Shown piece after piece: positions 8,202 to 16,323 of a stretch of 64,000 nucleotides of DNA. Each line of letters opens with the position of its first letter. Position 1 is the stretch's first letter. The stretch is from Mycobacterium ahvazicum (lineage in GTDB: Bacteria > Actinomycetota > Actinomycetes > Mycobacteriales > Mycobacteriaceae), in NCBI RefSeq assembly GCF_900176255.2, contig NZ_FXEG02000005.1:744001-808000 (forward strand), read 5' to 3'. The position numbers and the translations under genes are program-made. The notes beneath the pieces are model-generated. The model searched no databases and was not told the DNA's origin. It worked only from the letters and a program-made list of their open reading frames with translations.

Positions 8202-9325
8202 CCCAGCATTCTTGCTTGAATTTGTTGCTGGCGCAGCGCAATTCGTGCACGCCAGTCATCCTCGGAAATCTTGTTGTGGTCGAAATACGGCAGCTTGCTC
8301 GCCACCGCGTCCAGGCCGACCAGCTCCACGGTCGGCCCGTCGGCATCAGTCAGCTCCCGTGACACTCGCTGCCAACGGAATTGCAGGTACCCGCGCCGGT
8401 GCCCCAGAGTCTCGACCCAGTTGGTCACACCCGGGTTGCCGTCGGCGACGACAATGCGGACCTTGCCATCCGGATCTGCCTGTGCCTGAGTGTTGTTCAG
8501 CGAGGTCTGGTGGTTGATGTAGTCCAGCGAGATGTACCACAGGCTGCCGAGCTGGAAGCCGAGGTAGGGCGCATCGCTCACCGGAATGGTGATGATCAGC
8601 GCCTGGTCGGGCCGCAGATCCCAGTGCCCGACCGACGAATACTGGGTGGCCAGTCCGCCCGGGGTCAGCCGCGGCGCCACCATGGTGTTGACCGGGAGAT
8701 TGTCATAGAACCACTGCGGAAATTGCAGCCAGGTCTTCACCCGCTGCACCAGCTGCTTTCCGGCTGTGGCGTAACGCTTTTCGATCAGCTCGCGGGTCAG
8801 CGGCGGCGGGGCGGTACCGGCGGTGTCCAGCCGGGCCATGGCCAAGGTGCCGCGCTGAGCTGACCAGTCGCCGTAGACCTCACGCATCACCAACTGCCCA
8901 TTGCTGGTGGGTCGCACCCGCCACTCGAAGGTGCCGTCGGCGGCGATCTCCAGTTCGCGGTCATCGAACGCGGCCTGGCTGGCGGGCACGTTGTCGTCGG
9001 TGTACTCACCGCCGAGCAGCTGGAAGCTCAAGTCGGTGGTGGTACCGCGGACACCGGTGACGACGTAGTCGTGGTTGGCGTGCACGCGGGTGCCGAAATA
9101 CAGAGTGTCGGGATTGTCCAGACCCATCTTGGTGAATGGCCCGGTGCCCGATTGCAGGAAGGGATGGTCGCGATCGTAGTCGACGGCCATATGGATGCAC
9201 GCCGAGATACCGCCGGCCAGGTACTGCATCCCTTCGAGCAGGTCGGCTTCGGTCTCGATGAAGGGCGCGGCGGCTACCAGCTTCTCGGCTTCGGCGATCG
9301 CGTCAGTAAGGGGATTAGAGAACAC
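8198..9325 (-). CDS. Conserved protein with DUF1214-like region (Rv3531c-like), first gene of a KstR-controlled operon
   Basis: The 375-residue protein has no signal peptide or membrane helix that I can see. Its middle and C-terminal parts (for example QALIITIPVSDAPYLGFQLG and GVTNWVETLGHRRGYLQFRW) resemble the DUF1214 family, whose biochemical role is unknown. It is the first gene of the 9325-to-6268 operon and has a perfect KstR box 11 bases before its start. This co-regulation ties it to sterol use. The position matches Rv3531c. Confidence 0.78.
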   Translation of the reverse strand: MFSNPLTDAIAEAEKLVAAAPFIETEADLLEGMQYLAGGISACIHMAVDYDRDHPFLQSGTGPFTKMGLDNPDTLYFGTRVHANHDYVVTGVRGTTTDLSFQLLGGEYTDDNVPASQAAFDDRELEIAADGTFEWRVRPTSNGQLVMREVYGDWSAQRGTLAMARLDTAGTAPPPLTRELIEKRYATAGKQLVQRVKTWLQFPQWFYDNLPVNTMVAPRLTPGGLATQYSSVGHWDLRPDQALIITIPVSDAPYLGFQLGSLWYISLDYINHQTSLNNTQAQADPDGKVRIVVADGNPGVTNWVETLGHRRGYLQFRWQRVSRELTDADGPTVELVGLDAVASKLPYFDHNKISEDDWRARIALRQQQIQARMLG

Positions 9326-9335
9326 GCCTAGACGC

Positions 9336-9349
9336 TAGAACGTGTTCTA
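9336..9349. promoter_or_regulatory. KstR operator upstream of the Rv3531c-like operon
   Basis: TAGAACGTGTTCTA is a perfect palindromic match to TNNAACNNGTTNNA. It ends upstream of the start codon at 9325 with only 10 bases between, so bound repressor would cover the promoter/start region. Confidence 0.9.
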
Positions 9350-9426
9350 CTTTTTCGTCAATGGCGAACATTCCCGCGTGTCGTCGCCGGGGTTTGCCGA
9401 CTTGACAGACTAAGCCGATCCGCGCG

Positions 9427-9738
9427 CTACGAGGTGCACTGCTGGGACAGGTTGATCAGCCGCTGGCGGACATCCGGATGCCGATTCAGGTAGTCGATCA
9501 CGTTGGGGCCGCCGCCCTCAGCCTGAGACTTGGCGGACAGCGTCGCCTTCACGTCGGGATGCCGCGACAGGTACGCATCGATGGATTGGCCCACGGTCTG
9601 GTTGCAGGGATCCGCGCTTGCGACCGGCAGTGCGATCACGGTGGCAGCGGTTGCGGTGAGTAGCCCCCCGGCGATCAGGCCGTACAGTCCGCGGCGACCC
9701 ATGCCGCTTGTGGTGAATGTCGTCCTCATGCGCGTCAC
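9427..9738 (-). CDS. Secreted haemophore-like (MHB family) small protein
   Basis: This protein of up to 103 residues has a signal peptide: basic MTRMR start, hydrophobic core GLIAGGLLTATAATVIALP and a likely cut after ASA. The mature part has two repeats of the type IDAYLSRHPDV and IDYLNRHPDV and two Cys (one after the cut, one near the C-terminus), typical of the mycobacterial haem-binding haemophore family. In-frame Met codons at residues 4 and 13 are other possible starts. It occupies the place where M. tuberculosis has PPE61/PPE62. Haem binding has not been shown for this protein. Confidence 0.7.
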   Translation of the reverse strand: MTRMRTTFTTSGMGRRGLYGLIAGGLLTATAATVIALPVASADPCNQTVGQSIDAYLSRHPDVKATLSAKSQAEGGGPNVIDYLNRHPDVRQRLINLSQQCTS

Positions 9739-9817
9739 GCTACGCGCGACAACTGTGCCCGGGCTGTGCCCCGACTGTGTTTGAGAGCAACGTGTGCCCT
9801 GCTCGAATGCAGTGTTG

Positions 9818-10873
9818 TTAGTGCGTGACCGCGGTGCCGTTTTCTTGCTCGCGTTTGATTTCTAGGGCGATGTCGATGAGTTGGTCTTCTTGGCCGCCGA
9901 TGAGTTTGCGTTGGCCGGCGCGGTGCAGGAGTTCGTGGGCGGGGACGCCGTAGCGTTCGCCTTGGCGGACGGCGTGTTTGAGGAAGCTGGAGTAGACCCC
10001 GGAGTAGCCCATGATCAGTGCGTTGCGGTCGAGCAGGCATTCGGCGGGCATGGCCGGGCGTACCACGTCTTCGGCGGCGTCGGCGATGTCGAAGAAGTCG
10101 ATGCCGGTCTTGATGCCGATTTTGTCGAACACCCCGATCAGGGCCTCCACGGGCGCGTTGCCCGCGCCGGCGCCGAAGCGGCGCACGCTGCCGTCGATCT
10201 GCTTGGCTCCCGCGCGCACGGCTTCCACCGAGTTGGCCACGCCGAGCCCGAGGTTCTCGTGCCCGTGGAAGCCGACCTGGGCGTCGTCGCCGAGTTCGGC
10301 GACCAGCGCTGACACCCGCTCGGCGACACCGTCGAGCACCAGGGCGCCGGCGGAGTCGACGACGTAGACGCATTGGCAGCCGGCGTCGGCCATGATGCGG
10401 GCTTGGGCGGCCAGTTTCTCCGGGGTGATGGTGTGGGCCATCATCAGAAACCCGACGGTTTCCAGGCCGAGTTCGCGGGCCAGCCCGAAGTGCTGGATCG
10501 ACACGTCGGCCTCGGTGCAGTGGGTGGCGATGCGGCAGATCGACCCGCCGTTGTTCTGCGCCTCCTTGATGTCCTCTTTGGTGCCCACCCCCGGCAGCAT
10601 CAAGAACGCGATCTTGGCGTCGGTGGCCGTTTCGGCGGCCAGTTTGATCAGTTCTTGTTCGGGGGTTTTGGAGAAGCCGTAGTTGAACGACGAGCCGCCC
10701 AGCCCGTCGCCGTGGGTCACCTCGATCACCGGCACCCCGGCCGCGTCCAGGGCCGCCACGATCGCCTGGACTTCATCGGTGCTGAACTGGTGGCGTTTGT
10801 GGTGGGAGCCGTCGCGCAGCGAGGTGTCGGTCATCCGCACGTCCCACACCGGGTTGAAGAAGACTTCACTCAT
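9818..10873 (-). CDS. hsaF: 4-hydroxy-2-oxo-acid aldolase HsaF
   Basis: HsaF is the aldolase that splits 4-hydroxy-2-oxohexanoate, from ring A/B cleavage, into pyruvate and propanal. It passes the aldehyde to HsaG. The 351-residue protein has the metal and substrate motif DTSLRDGSHHKRHQF at its N-terminus, VGFHGHENLGLGVANS for the manganese-binding His pair, and the C-terminal communication domain ending in EIKREQENG. I chose the ATG giving MSEVFFNP because an AAGGAG site lies 7 bases upstream. An in-frame upstream ATG adds MQSAAMRRSGA, which is encoded by a MIRU-like repeat. It is the last gene of hsaEGF. Confidence 0.96.
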   Translation of the reverse strand: MSEVFFNPVWDVRMTDTSLRDGSHHKRHQFSTDEVQAIVAALDAAGVPVIEVTHGDGLGGSSFNYGFSKTPEQELIKLAAETATDAKIAFLMLPGVGTKEDIKEAQNNGGSICRIATHCTEADVSIQHFGLARELGLETVGFLMMAHTITPEKLAAQARIMADAGCQCVYVVDSAGALVLDGVAERVSALVAELGDDAQVGFHGHENLGLGVANSVEAVRAGAKQIDGSVRRFGAGAGNAPVEALIGVFDKIGIKTGIDFFDIADAAEDVVRPAMPAECLLDRNALIMGYSGVYSSFLKHAVRQGERYGVPAHELLHRAGQRKLIGGQEDQLIDIALEIKREQENGTAVTH

Positions 10874-10924
10874 GGCGCCACTCCTTCGCATCGCTGCGCT
10901 CTGCATCGTCGACGGCGCGGGTAC
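10874..10924 (-). repeat. MIRU-like dispersed element forming the hsaG-hsaF junction
   Basis: The 51 bases between the hsaG stop and the hsaF start contain, on the gene strand, GACGATGCAGAGCGCAGCG followed by ATGCGAAGGAGTGGCGCC. Closely similar sequence precedes fadE33 and fadA6 and, in the opposite orientation, ipdC. It carries the Shine-Dalgarno AAGGAG of hsaF and an in-frame ATG. The core resembles mycobacterial interspersed repetitive units as I remember them. Confidence 0.75.
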
Positions 10925-11839
10925 TCATGCCTGCGCTCCTGTGACCGCCAGCGTTTCCTTGGCGATCTCTTCGCCGACCTTGGTGGCCGCCGCGGTCATG
11001 ATGTCGAGATTGCCGGCATACGGCGGCAGATAATCACCGGCACCCTCGACCTCGACGAACGTCGTGACCACGTGGTGGCCACCGTTGACCACCGACGGCT
11101 CGTCGAACTGCGGCTCGTTGAGCAACCGGTATCCGGGCACGTAGGTTTGCACCTCGGCGACCACGTCCTTGATGGACTGGGCGATCGCGTCGCGGTCGGC
11201 GTCGGCGGGGATCGCGCAGAAGATGGTGTCGCGCATGATCATCGGCGGATCGGCCGGGTTCAAGATGATGATCGCCTTGCCCCGCGCGGCTCCACCGATG
11301 GTCTGCACGCCCTTGCTGGTGGTCTTGGTGAACTCGTCGATGTTGGCCCTGGTGCCCGGCCCGGCGGACACCGACGACACCGACGCGACGATCTCGGCGT
11401 AGGGCACCGCCACCACGCGGCTGACCGCGTACACGATCGGGATGGTGGCCTGCCCGCCACAGGTGATCATGTTGACATTCGGGGCGTCCAGGTGCTGGCG
11501 CAGGTTCGCCGGCGGAATCACCGCCGGACCCACCGCGGCCGGCGTCAAATCAATGGCCCGGATCCCGGCGGCCTCGTATTTGGGCGCCGCGTCGCGGTGC
11601 ACGTAGGCGCTGGTGGCCTCGAACACCAGGTCGGGTTTCTCCGACTGCGCCAGCAGCCAGTCCACCCCCTCATGGGTGGTCTCCAAACCCAGCGTGCGGG
11701 CCCGCGCCAGGCCCTCGCTGTGCGGGTCGATGCCCACCATCCAGCGCGGTTCGAGCCAGTCGGACCGCAGGAGCTTATAAAGCAGATCGGTGCTGATATT
11801 TCCCGACCCGACAATCGCCACACTCGCCTTTGACGGCAT
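10925..11839 (-). CDS. hsaG: Acylating aldehyde dehydrogenase HsaG
   Basis: HsaG oxidises propanal released by HsaF to propionyl-CoA with NAD+ and CoA, inside a complex with HsaF. The 304-residue protein has the Rossmann motif VAIVGSGNISTDLL at its start, and the catalytic Cys in MITCGGQATIPIVYA near residue 127. It follows hsaE by 60 bases and precedes hsaF across a MIRU-like junction. The length is the usual one for the family (about 300 residues). Confidence 0.96.
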   Translation of the reverse strand: MPSKASVAIVGSGNISTDLLYKLLRSDWLEPRWMVGIDPHSEGLARARTLGLETTHEGVDWLLAQSEKPDLVFEATSAYVHRDAAPKYEAAGIRAIDLTPAAVGPAVIPPANLRQHLDAPNVNMITCGGQATIPIVYAVSRVVAVPYAEIVASVSSVSAGPGTRANIDEFTKTTSKGVQTIGGAARGKAIIILNPADPPMIMRDTIFCAIPADADRDAIAQSIKDVVAEVQTYVPGYRLLNEPQFDEPSVVNGGHHVVTTFVEVEGAGDYLPPYAGNLDIMTAAATKVGEEIAKETLAVTGAQA

Positions 11840-11899
11840 GATGCTGCCTTTCGCTGCTCTTTCAGGCGTTAAATCAACTGATTCAAAACTAATCCGAGC

Positions 11900-12685
11900 C
11901 TATTCGAACGACAATCGGACCGAGCCGAGACCGGTGAATTCGGCGACGAAGTCGTCGCCGGGGCGGGCATCGATCGCCTTGGTGCAAGAACCCGGAAGCA
12001 CGACGTCACCTTGACGCAGCCGTACCCCAAAGCTTTCCACCTTGCGGGCCAGCCATGCCACCGCCGTCACCGGATTGCCCAGCACGGCATCGCTGCGGCC
12101 CTCGGCGATCACCTCACCATTGCGGGTCAGCACCGCATCGATCGCCGTGACGTCGATGTCCGCGGGTGACACCCGGGCCTTGCCCAGCACGTAACCGGCC
12201 GAGGAGGCGTTGTCGGCGATGGTGTCACACAACGCGATCTTCCAGTCGGTGATCCGGGTATCGATCAACTCGATCGAGGGCACCAGGGCTTCGGTGGCCG
12301 CCAGCACATCCTCCTCAGTGCACCCGGCGCCCGGCAGGTCGGCAGCCAGGATGAAACCGACTTCCACCTCGACTCGCGGGTAGAGGAAGCGGTCCGCCTT
12401 GACCGGGACGTCCTCAAACACCTGCATCTCGTCGAGCAGGTGACCGTAGTCCGGCTCGTCGACGCCCATCATCTGCTGCATCGCCTTGCTGGACAGGCCG
12501 ACTTTGTGGCCCAGCACCCGCGCACCCTCAGCAACCCGCTGGCGGATATTGATCAGCTGGATCTCGTAGGCGTCGACAACGTCGATATCCGGGTGCGCGG
12601 ACGTTAACGGAGCGATCGGTTCACGGCTGCGCTCGGCCTGCGCCAGGTCGGCCGCCAGCTCGTCGCGGGTCGCAACACTGAGCAT
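11900..12685 (-). CDS. hsaE: 2-hydroxypenta/hexa-2,4-dienoate hydratase HsaE
   Basis: HsaE adds water to 2-hydroxyhexa-2,4-dienoate released by HsaD, giving the HsaF substrate. The 261-residue protein has the fumarylacetoacetate-hydrolase-superfamily pattern of MhpD-type hydratases: GHKVGLSSKAMQQMMGV near residue 57, then RVEVEVGFIL with metal-binding Glu residues, and LPGSCTKAIDARPGD near the C-terminus. It is the first gene of hsaEGF and shares an intergenic KstR box with the divergent kstD. Confidence 0.95.
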   Translation of the reverse strand: MLSVATRDELAADLAQAERSREPIAPLTSAHPDIDVVDAYEIQLINIRQRVAEGARVLGHKVGLSSKAMQQMMGVDEPDYGHLLDEMQVFEDVPVKADRFLYPRVEVEVGFILAADLPGAGCTEEDVLAATEALVPSIELIDTRITDWKIALCDTIADNASSAGYVLGKARVSPADIDVTAIDAVLTRNGEVIAEGRSDAVLGNPVTAVAWLARKVESFGVRLRQGDVVLPGSCTKAIDARPGDDFVAEFTGLGSVRLSFE

Positions 12686-12742
12686 TTACCGAAGTCCCCT
12701 CGTCCGTTTGACCGGGCCGGTAGCGGCCAGCCCGGGCAATTC

Positions 12743-12756
12743 TATAACGTGTTCTA
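12743..12756. promoter_or_regulatory. KstR operator between hsaE and kstD, overlapping the kstD -10 region
   Basis: TATAACGTGTTCTA is a full consensus match. Its first six bases, TATAAC, make a good -10 hexamer for kstD, and the box ends one base before the kstD ATG at 12758. It is the only box in the 72-base gap and must serve both divergent units. Confidence 0.9.
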
Positions 12757-12757
12757 C

Positions 12758-14440
12758 ATGACAGCGCAGGAGTACGACGTCGTCGTGGTCGGAAGCGGCG
12801 GAGCCGGCATGGTGGCTGCCCTCGCCGCCGCGCACCGAGGCCTTTCGACATTAGTCATCGAGAAGGCCCCGCATTTCGGCGGCTCCACCGCACGCTCAGG
12901 GGGCGGCGTCTGGATCCCGAACAACGAGGTCCTCAAGCGCGACGGCGTCCGTGACACGCCCGAGGCCGCCCGCACCTACCTACACGGAATCGTCGGCAAA
13001 GTGGTCGAGCCGGAGCGGATCGACACCTACCTGCAGCGCGGTCCCGAGATGCTGTCGTTCGTGCTCAAGAACACGCCGCTGAAGATGTGTTGGGTGCCGA
13101 AGTACTCGGACTACTACCCCGAGGCGCCCGGCGGCCGGGCGGAGGGGCGCTCGATCGAGCCCAAGCCGTTCGACGCGCGCAAGCTCGGTGAAGACGAAGC
13201 CGGGCTCGAGCCTGCTTATGGCAAGGTGCCCCTCAATGTGGTTGTGATGCAGCAGGATTACGTGCGGCTGAACATGCTGAAGCGACACCCGCGGGGGGTG
13301 CTGCGTAGCTTGAAGGTCGGGGCGCGCACCATGTGGGCGAAGTCGACCGGTAAGAACCTGGTCGGTATGGGCCGTGCCCTGATCGCCCCGTTGCGGATCG
13401 GGTTGCAGCGCGCCGGGGTTCCGGTGCAGCTGAATACCGCTTTGACCGATCTGTACGTCGAGGACGGCGTGGTGCGCGGAGTGTATGTACGCGCCACCGG
13501 TTCGGCGGAATCCGCTGATCCGCAGCTGATCCGGGCCCGGCGCGGCGTGATCCTGGCCAGCGGCGGCTTCGAGCACAACGAGCAGATGCGGGTGAAGTAC
13601 CAGCGCGCGCCGATCACTACCGAGTGGACGGTCGGGGCCAAGGCCAACACCGGTGACGGCATCATCGCGGGCGAAAAGCTCGGCGCCGCACTGGATATCA
13701 TGGAAGACGCCTGGTGGGGGCCCACGGTTCCGCTGGTGGGCGCGCCGTGGTTCGCGTTGTCGGAGCGCAACTCGCCGGGGTCGATCATCGTCAACATGTC
13801 CGGCAAGCGGTTCATGAACGAGTCGATGCCCTACGTCGAGGCCTGCCACCACATGTACGGCGGCGAATTCGGCCAGGGCCCCGGGCCGGGCGAGAACATT
13901 CCCGCGTGGCTGGTGTTCGACCAGCAGTACCGGGACCGCTACATCTTCGCGGGACTGCAGCCCGGACAGCGCATTCCGACTAAGTGGATGGAATCCGGCG
14001 TCATCATCAAGGCCGACACACTCGAAGAGCTGGCCGAGAAGGCGGGCTTACCCGTCGCCGCGTTCACCGCGACCGTGGCGCGGTTCAACGGCTTTGCCCG
14101 CTCCGGAGTCGACGAGGACTTCCACCGTGGTGAGAGCGCCTATGACAAGTACTACGGCGACCCCACCAACAAGCCCAACCCCAACCTCGGCGAGCTGACC
14201 CACGCGCCGTATTACGCCGCCAAGATGGTGCCCGGCGATCTGGGCACCAAGGGCGGCATCCGCACCGATGTTCACGGCCGCGCGCTGCGCGACGACGGCA
14301 GCATCATCGATGGCCTCTACGCCGCGGGCAACGTCAGCGCACCGGTCATGGGGCACACCTATCCGGGTCCGGGCGGCACCATCGGGCCGGCGATGACCTT
14401 CGGGTACCTCGCCGCGCTGCACATCGCAGGAGAGAACTGA
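12758..14440 (+). CDS. kstD: 3-ketosteroid Delta1-dehydrogenase KstD
   Basis: KstD introduces the C1-C2 double bond of 3-ketosteroids, using FAD. With KshAB this causes ring B opening. The 560-residue flavoprotein has the dinucleotide-binding motif DVVVVGSGGAGMVAA at residues 6-20, a STARSGGGVWIPNN segment, and the C-terminal GLYAAGNVSAPVMGHTYP followed by GPGGTIGPAMTFG, which contains the catalytic Tyr and substrate-contacting Gly. I chose the ATG at 12758, matching the MTVQEFD start of the M. tuberculosis protein. It has no Shine-Dalgarno site and is probably translated from a leaderless transcript. The next gene starts one base after the stop. Confidence 0.96.
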   Translation: MTAQEYDVVVVGSGGAGMVAALAAAHRGLSTLVIEKAPHFGGSTARSGGGVWIPNNEVLKRDGVRDTPEAARTYLHGIVGKVVEPERIDTYLQRGPEMLSFVLKNTPLKMCWVPKYSDYYPEAPGGRAEGRSIEPKPFDARKLGEDEAGLEPAYGKVPLNVVVMQQDYVRLNMLKRHPRGVLRSLKVGARTMWAKSTGKNLVGMGRALIAPLRIGLQRAGVPVQLNTALTDLYVEDGVVRGVYVRATGSAESADPQLIRARRGVILASGGFEHNEQMRVKYQRAPITTEWTVGAKANTGDGIIAGEKLGAALDIMEDAWWGPTVPLVGAPWFALSERNSPGSIIVNMSGKRFMNESMPYVEACHHMYGGEFGQGPGPGENIPAWLVFDQQYRDRYIFAGLQPGQRIPTKWMESGVIIKADTLEELAEKAGLPVAAFTATVARFNGFARSGVDEDFHRGESAYDKYYGDPTNKPNPNLGELTHAPYYAAKMVPGDLGTKGGIRTDVHGRALRDDGSIIDGLYAAGNVSAPVMGHTYPGPGGTIGPAMTFGYLAALHIAGEN

Positions 14441-14441
14441 C

Positions 14442-15302
14442 ATGCCGATCGACGTGGACGTCGCGCTGGCCGCCGAGCTGGAGCCGCTCGAATTCTCTTG
14501 GTCCAGTAGCGATATTCAGCTGTATCACCTGGGGCTGGGCGCGGGCGCCGATCCGATGGATCCACGCGAGCTGCGCTACCTGGTCGACGACACCCCGCAG
14601 GTCCTGCCGACGTTCGGCAATGTCGCGGCGTCGTTCCACATGACCAAGCCGCCGACGGTGCAGTTCCCCGGCATCGACATAGAGCTGAGCAAGGTGCTGC
14701 ACGCCAGCGAGCGCATCGAGGTGCCCGGGCCGCTGCCGCCGTCGGGTTCGGCCACGGCCGTCACCCGGTTCACCGATATCTGGGACAAGGGCAAGGCCGC
14801 GGTGATCTGGAGCGAGACGACGGCGACCGCGCCCGACGGCACCGTGCTGTGGACGCAGCGGCGGTCGATCTTCGCCCGCGGTGAAGGTGGATTCGGTGGC
14901 GAGCGCGGGCCGTCGTCGTCGGACGGCGCGCCCGATCGGGCTCCGGACCTCGAGGTGGACTTGGCGATCCTGCCGCAGCAGGCGCTGCTGTACCGGCTGT
15001 GCGGCGACCGTAATCCGCTGCATTCTGACCCCGAATTCGCTGCTGCCGCAGGCTTTCCCCAGCCGATCCTGCATGGCCTGTGCACCTACGGCATGACCTG
15101 CAAGGCCATCACCGACGCATTGCTGGACGGCGACGCTGGTGCAGTGGCCGCGTACGGTGCGCGCTTTGCCGGTGTCGCGTTCCCGGGCGAGACGCTCAAG
15201 GTCGGCATCTGGAAAGACGACGGCCGTTTCGTGGCCAGCGTGGTCGCGCCGGCCCGCGAGAACGCCGTGGTGCTGTCCGGCGTCGAGCTCCTCCCGGCGT
15301 AA
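14442..15302 (+). CDS. hsd4B: MaoC-type steroid 2-enoyl-CoA hydratase (Rv3538-like)
   Basis: The 286-residue protein is a double-hot-dog MaoC-like hydratase. The C-terminal half has the hydratase-2 motif YRLCGDRNPLHSDPEFA with Asp and His catalytic residues, followed by GFPQPILHGLCTYGMTCKA. It corresponds to the hydratase domain of type 4 17beta-hydroxysteroid dehydrogenase (hence hsd4B) and probably hydrates an unsaturated sterol side-chain CoA ester. It begins one base after the kstD stop and is co-transcribed with it. A DUF559 cassette follows, placed before the convergent ltp2. Confidence 0.9.
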   Translation: MPIDVDVALAAELEPLEFSWSSSDIQLYHLGLGAGADPMDPRELRYLVDDTPQVLPTFGNVAASFHMTKPPTVQFPGIDIELSKVLHASERIEVPGPLPPSGSATAVTRFTDIWDKGKAAVIWSETTATAPDGTVLWTQRRSIFARGEGGFGGERGPSSSDGAPDRAPDLEVDLAILPQQALLYRLCGDRNPLHSDPEFAAAAGFPQPILHGLCTYGMTCKAITDALLDGDAGAVAAYGARFAGVAFPGETLKVGIWKDDGRFVASVVAPARENAVVLSGVELLPA

Positions 15303-15322
15303 TTGCGTTTGCTGCCTTTCGG

Positions 15323-15380
15323 CCGAGCGCCCCGCTAGCCGGGCCTGAGAGTTCGTGCTCCCGGCTAGCGGGGGACTCGG
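15323..15380. repeat. Hairpin at the 3' side of DUF559 gene 1
   Basis: A perfect 14-bp stem, CCCCGCTAGCCGGG (15330-15343) with CCCGGCTAGCGGGG (15360-15373), has a 16-base loop. It is extended outwards by CCGAG (15323-15327) pairing with CTCGG (15376-15380). The right arm contains the TAG stop of the DUF559 gene, so the hairpin overlaps the end of the coding sequence. It begins 20 bases after the hsd4B stop. Confidence 0.85.
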
Positions 15381-16231
15381 TCGGCACGCGCGGCACGAAC
15401 CCTGCGAACGATGTCGCCAGGCCGGTCCCCCGCGACTATTCGGACGACAATCCAGCCGAGCCGCTCGAGCGTTTCCAGTCGCCGGATGTCCCAGCTGTAT
15501 TGCCTTCGATCGCTGCGGTGCTGATCGCCGTCGTACTCCACGGCGACTTTCAACTCTTCCCACCCCATGTCCAAATACGCGAAGGCACTGCCACATTCGT
15601 CTAACACCGGAATCTGCGTTTGCGGCCGCGGCAAGCCGGCCTCGATCAGCACGATGCGAAGCCACGACTCCTTCGGGGACTGTGCCCCGCCATCGAAGAG
15701 ATCCGCCGCCCGTCGTGCTCGCGCGATGCCCCGGCGTCCCCCGTACCTGCGGGCCAGCAGCTCTACGTCAGCCGCCTTGATTTCCGTCGCTCCAGCCAAC
15801 GCGTCTATACCCGCCACGGCGGTCGTGGTTGGATGCCAGCAACCGAGGTCCAGCGCTGTTCTCGTCGGGGATGTCACCGCGAGGCCGTCGATCATTTCGA
15901 TTTCGTCCGCCTCGACAACGTCTCTGTGCAGCTGTATCCCCGCCGGGCAATGGTGGTTGTCATGGATCAGCTCCACGGCTCGTCTGTCGTCGACCCACTT
16001 GCTCCCGTGCAACGCGGCCGCCGAGAACCCCGCTACAACTCCCCGACGTCCGGTCCACAACCACCCGGCCTCGGCGCGCACCGCTACGGTGATGTCGGCG
16101 TCGCGATCGATGTAGACGCCTCGAAAGAGCCGTAAGTAGCGCGTCTCCAACTGGCTCTTGCTCAGCAATCCAGCCGCAACGGCTTCGCTCCCGATAAACG
16201 GCCCACCCACAAGCGCAGAGTCGCACGCCAA
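15365..16231 (-). CDS. DUF559 / Vsr-like nuclease-fold protein with AbiEi-like N-terminal domain (copy 1)
   Basis: The protein has up to 288 residues. The N-terminus (SKSQLETRYLRLFRGVYID) resembles the small winged-helix domain of AbiEi-type antitoxins. The C-terminus is a DUF559 domain of the Vsr/restriction-endonuclease fold: LDMGWEELKVAVEYDGDQH, then a DIRRLE helix and LGWIVVRI, with the Asp, Glu and Gln-His residues expected for a metal-dependent nuclease. The start is uncertain: TTG at 16231 or GTG at 16210, the latter giving MGGPFIGSE. The stop is inside the 3' hairpin. A similar gene lies at 33035-33952. M. tuberculosis has PPE63 at about this place. Biological activity is unknown. Confidence 0.8.
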   Translation of the reverse strand: MACDSALVGGPFIGSEAVAAGLLSKSQLETRYLRLFRGVYIDRDADITVAVRAEAGWLWTGRRGVVAGFSAAALHGSKWVDDRRAVELIHDNHHCPAGIQLHRDVVEADEIEMIDGLAVTSPTRTALDLGCWHPTTTAVAGIDALAGATEIKAADVELLARRYGGRRGIARARRAADLFDGGAQSPKESWLRIVLIEAGLPRPQTQIPVLDECGSAFAYLDMGWEELKVAVEYDGDQHRSDRRQYSWDIRRLETLERLGWIVVRIVAGDRPGDIVRRVRAARADRVPR

Positions 16232-16260
16232 ACCGCTGCCGTCACTTCAGCTGTCGAGAG

Positions 16261-16304
16261 CCCGGCTAGCCGAGCGTTGGGCGCCGAACGCCCGTCCAGC
16301 CGGG
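16261..16304. repeat. Palindrome at the 5' side of DUF559 gene 1
   Basis: A 44-base palindrome with 18 of 22 pairs is centred on GGCGCC (16280-16285). Its left arm starts CCCGGCTAGCCGAGCG and its right arm ends AGCCGGG. It shares CCCGGCTAGC with the hairpin at the other end of the same gene. Confidence 0.75.
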
Positions 16305-16323
16305 CGTATGCAGGAGTAGAGAG

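Larger units (their letters stand above)
15323..16304 (-). mobile_element. Candidate hairpin-bounded DUF559 cassette 1
   Basis: A 982-bp block contains one DUF559 gene between two hairpins that share the motif CCCGGCTAGC and are related in arm sequence (19 of 23 bases between 15324-15346 and 16283-16305). It fills the gap between convergent hsd4B (20 bases away) and ltp2 (19 bases away). Mobility is an inference from the build and from a second block with the same design; no transposase or target duplication is visible. Confidence 0.35.

Noticed and set aside
10373..11833. A 486-codon open frame on the plus strand opposite hsaF and hsaG
   Set aside because: It is antisense to two clear enzymes and has a low-complexity Gly/Arg/His/Val composition typical of GC-rich shadow frames.
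12749..12757. GTG at 12749 as the kstD start
   Set aside because: It lies inside the KstR box and adds only MFY before the MTAQEYD start that matches known KstD proteins.
15323..15380. The hairpin explained only as a bidirectional terminator of hsd4B and the DUF559 gene
   Set aside because: Termination is likely one of its roles, but it does not explain the related palindrome at the opposite, 5' end of the DUF559 gene.
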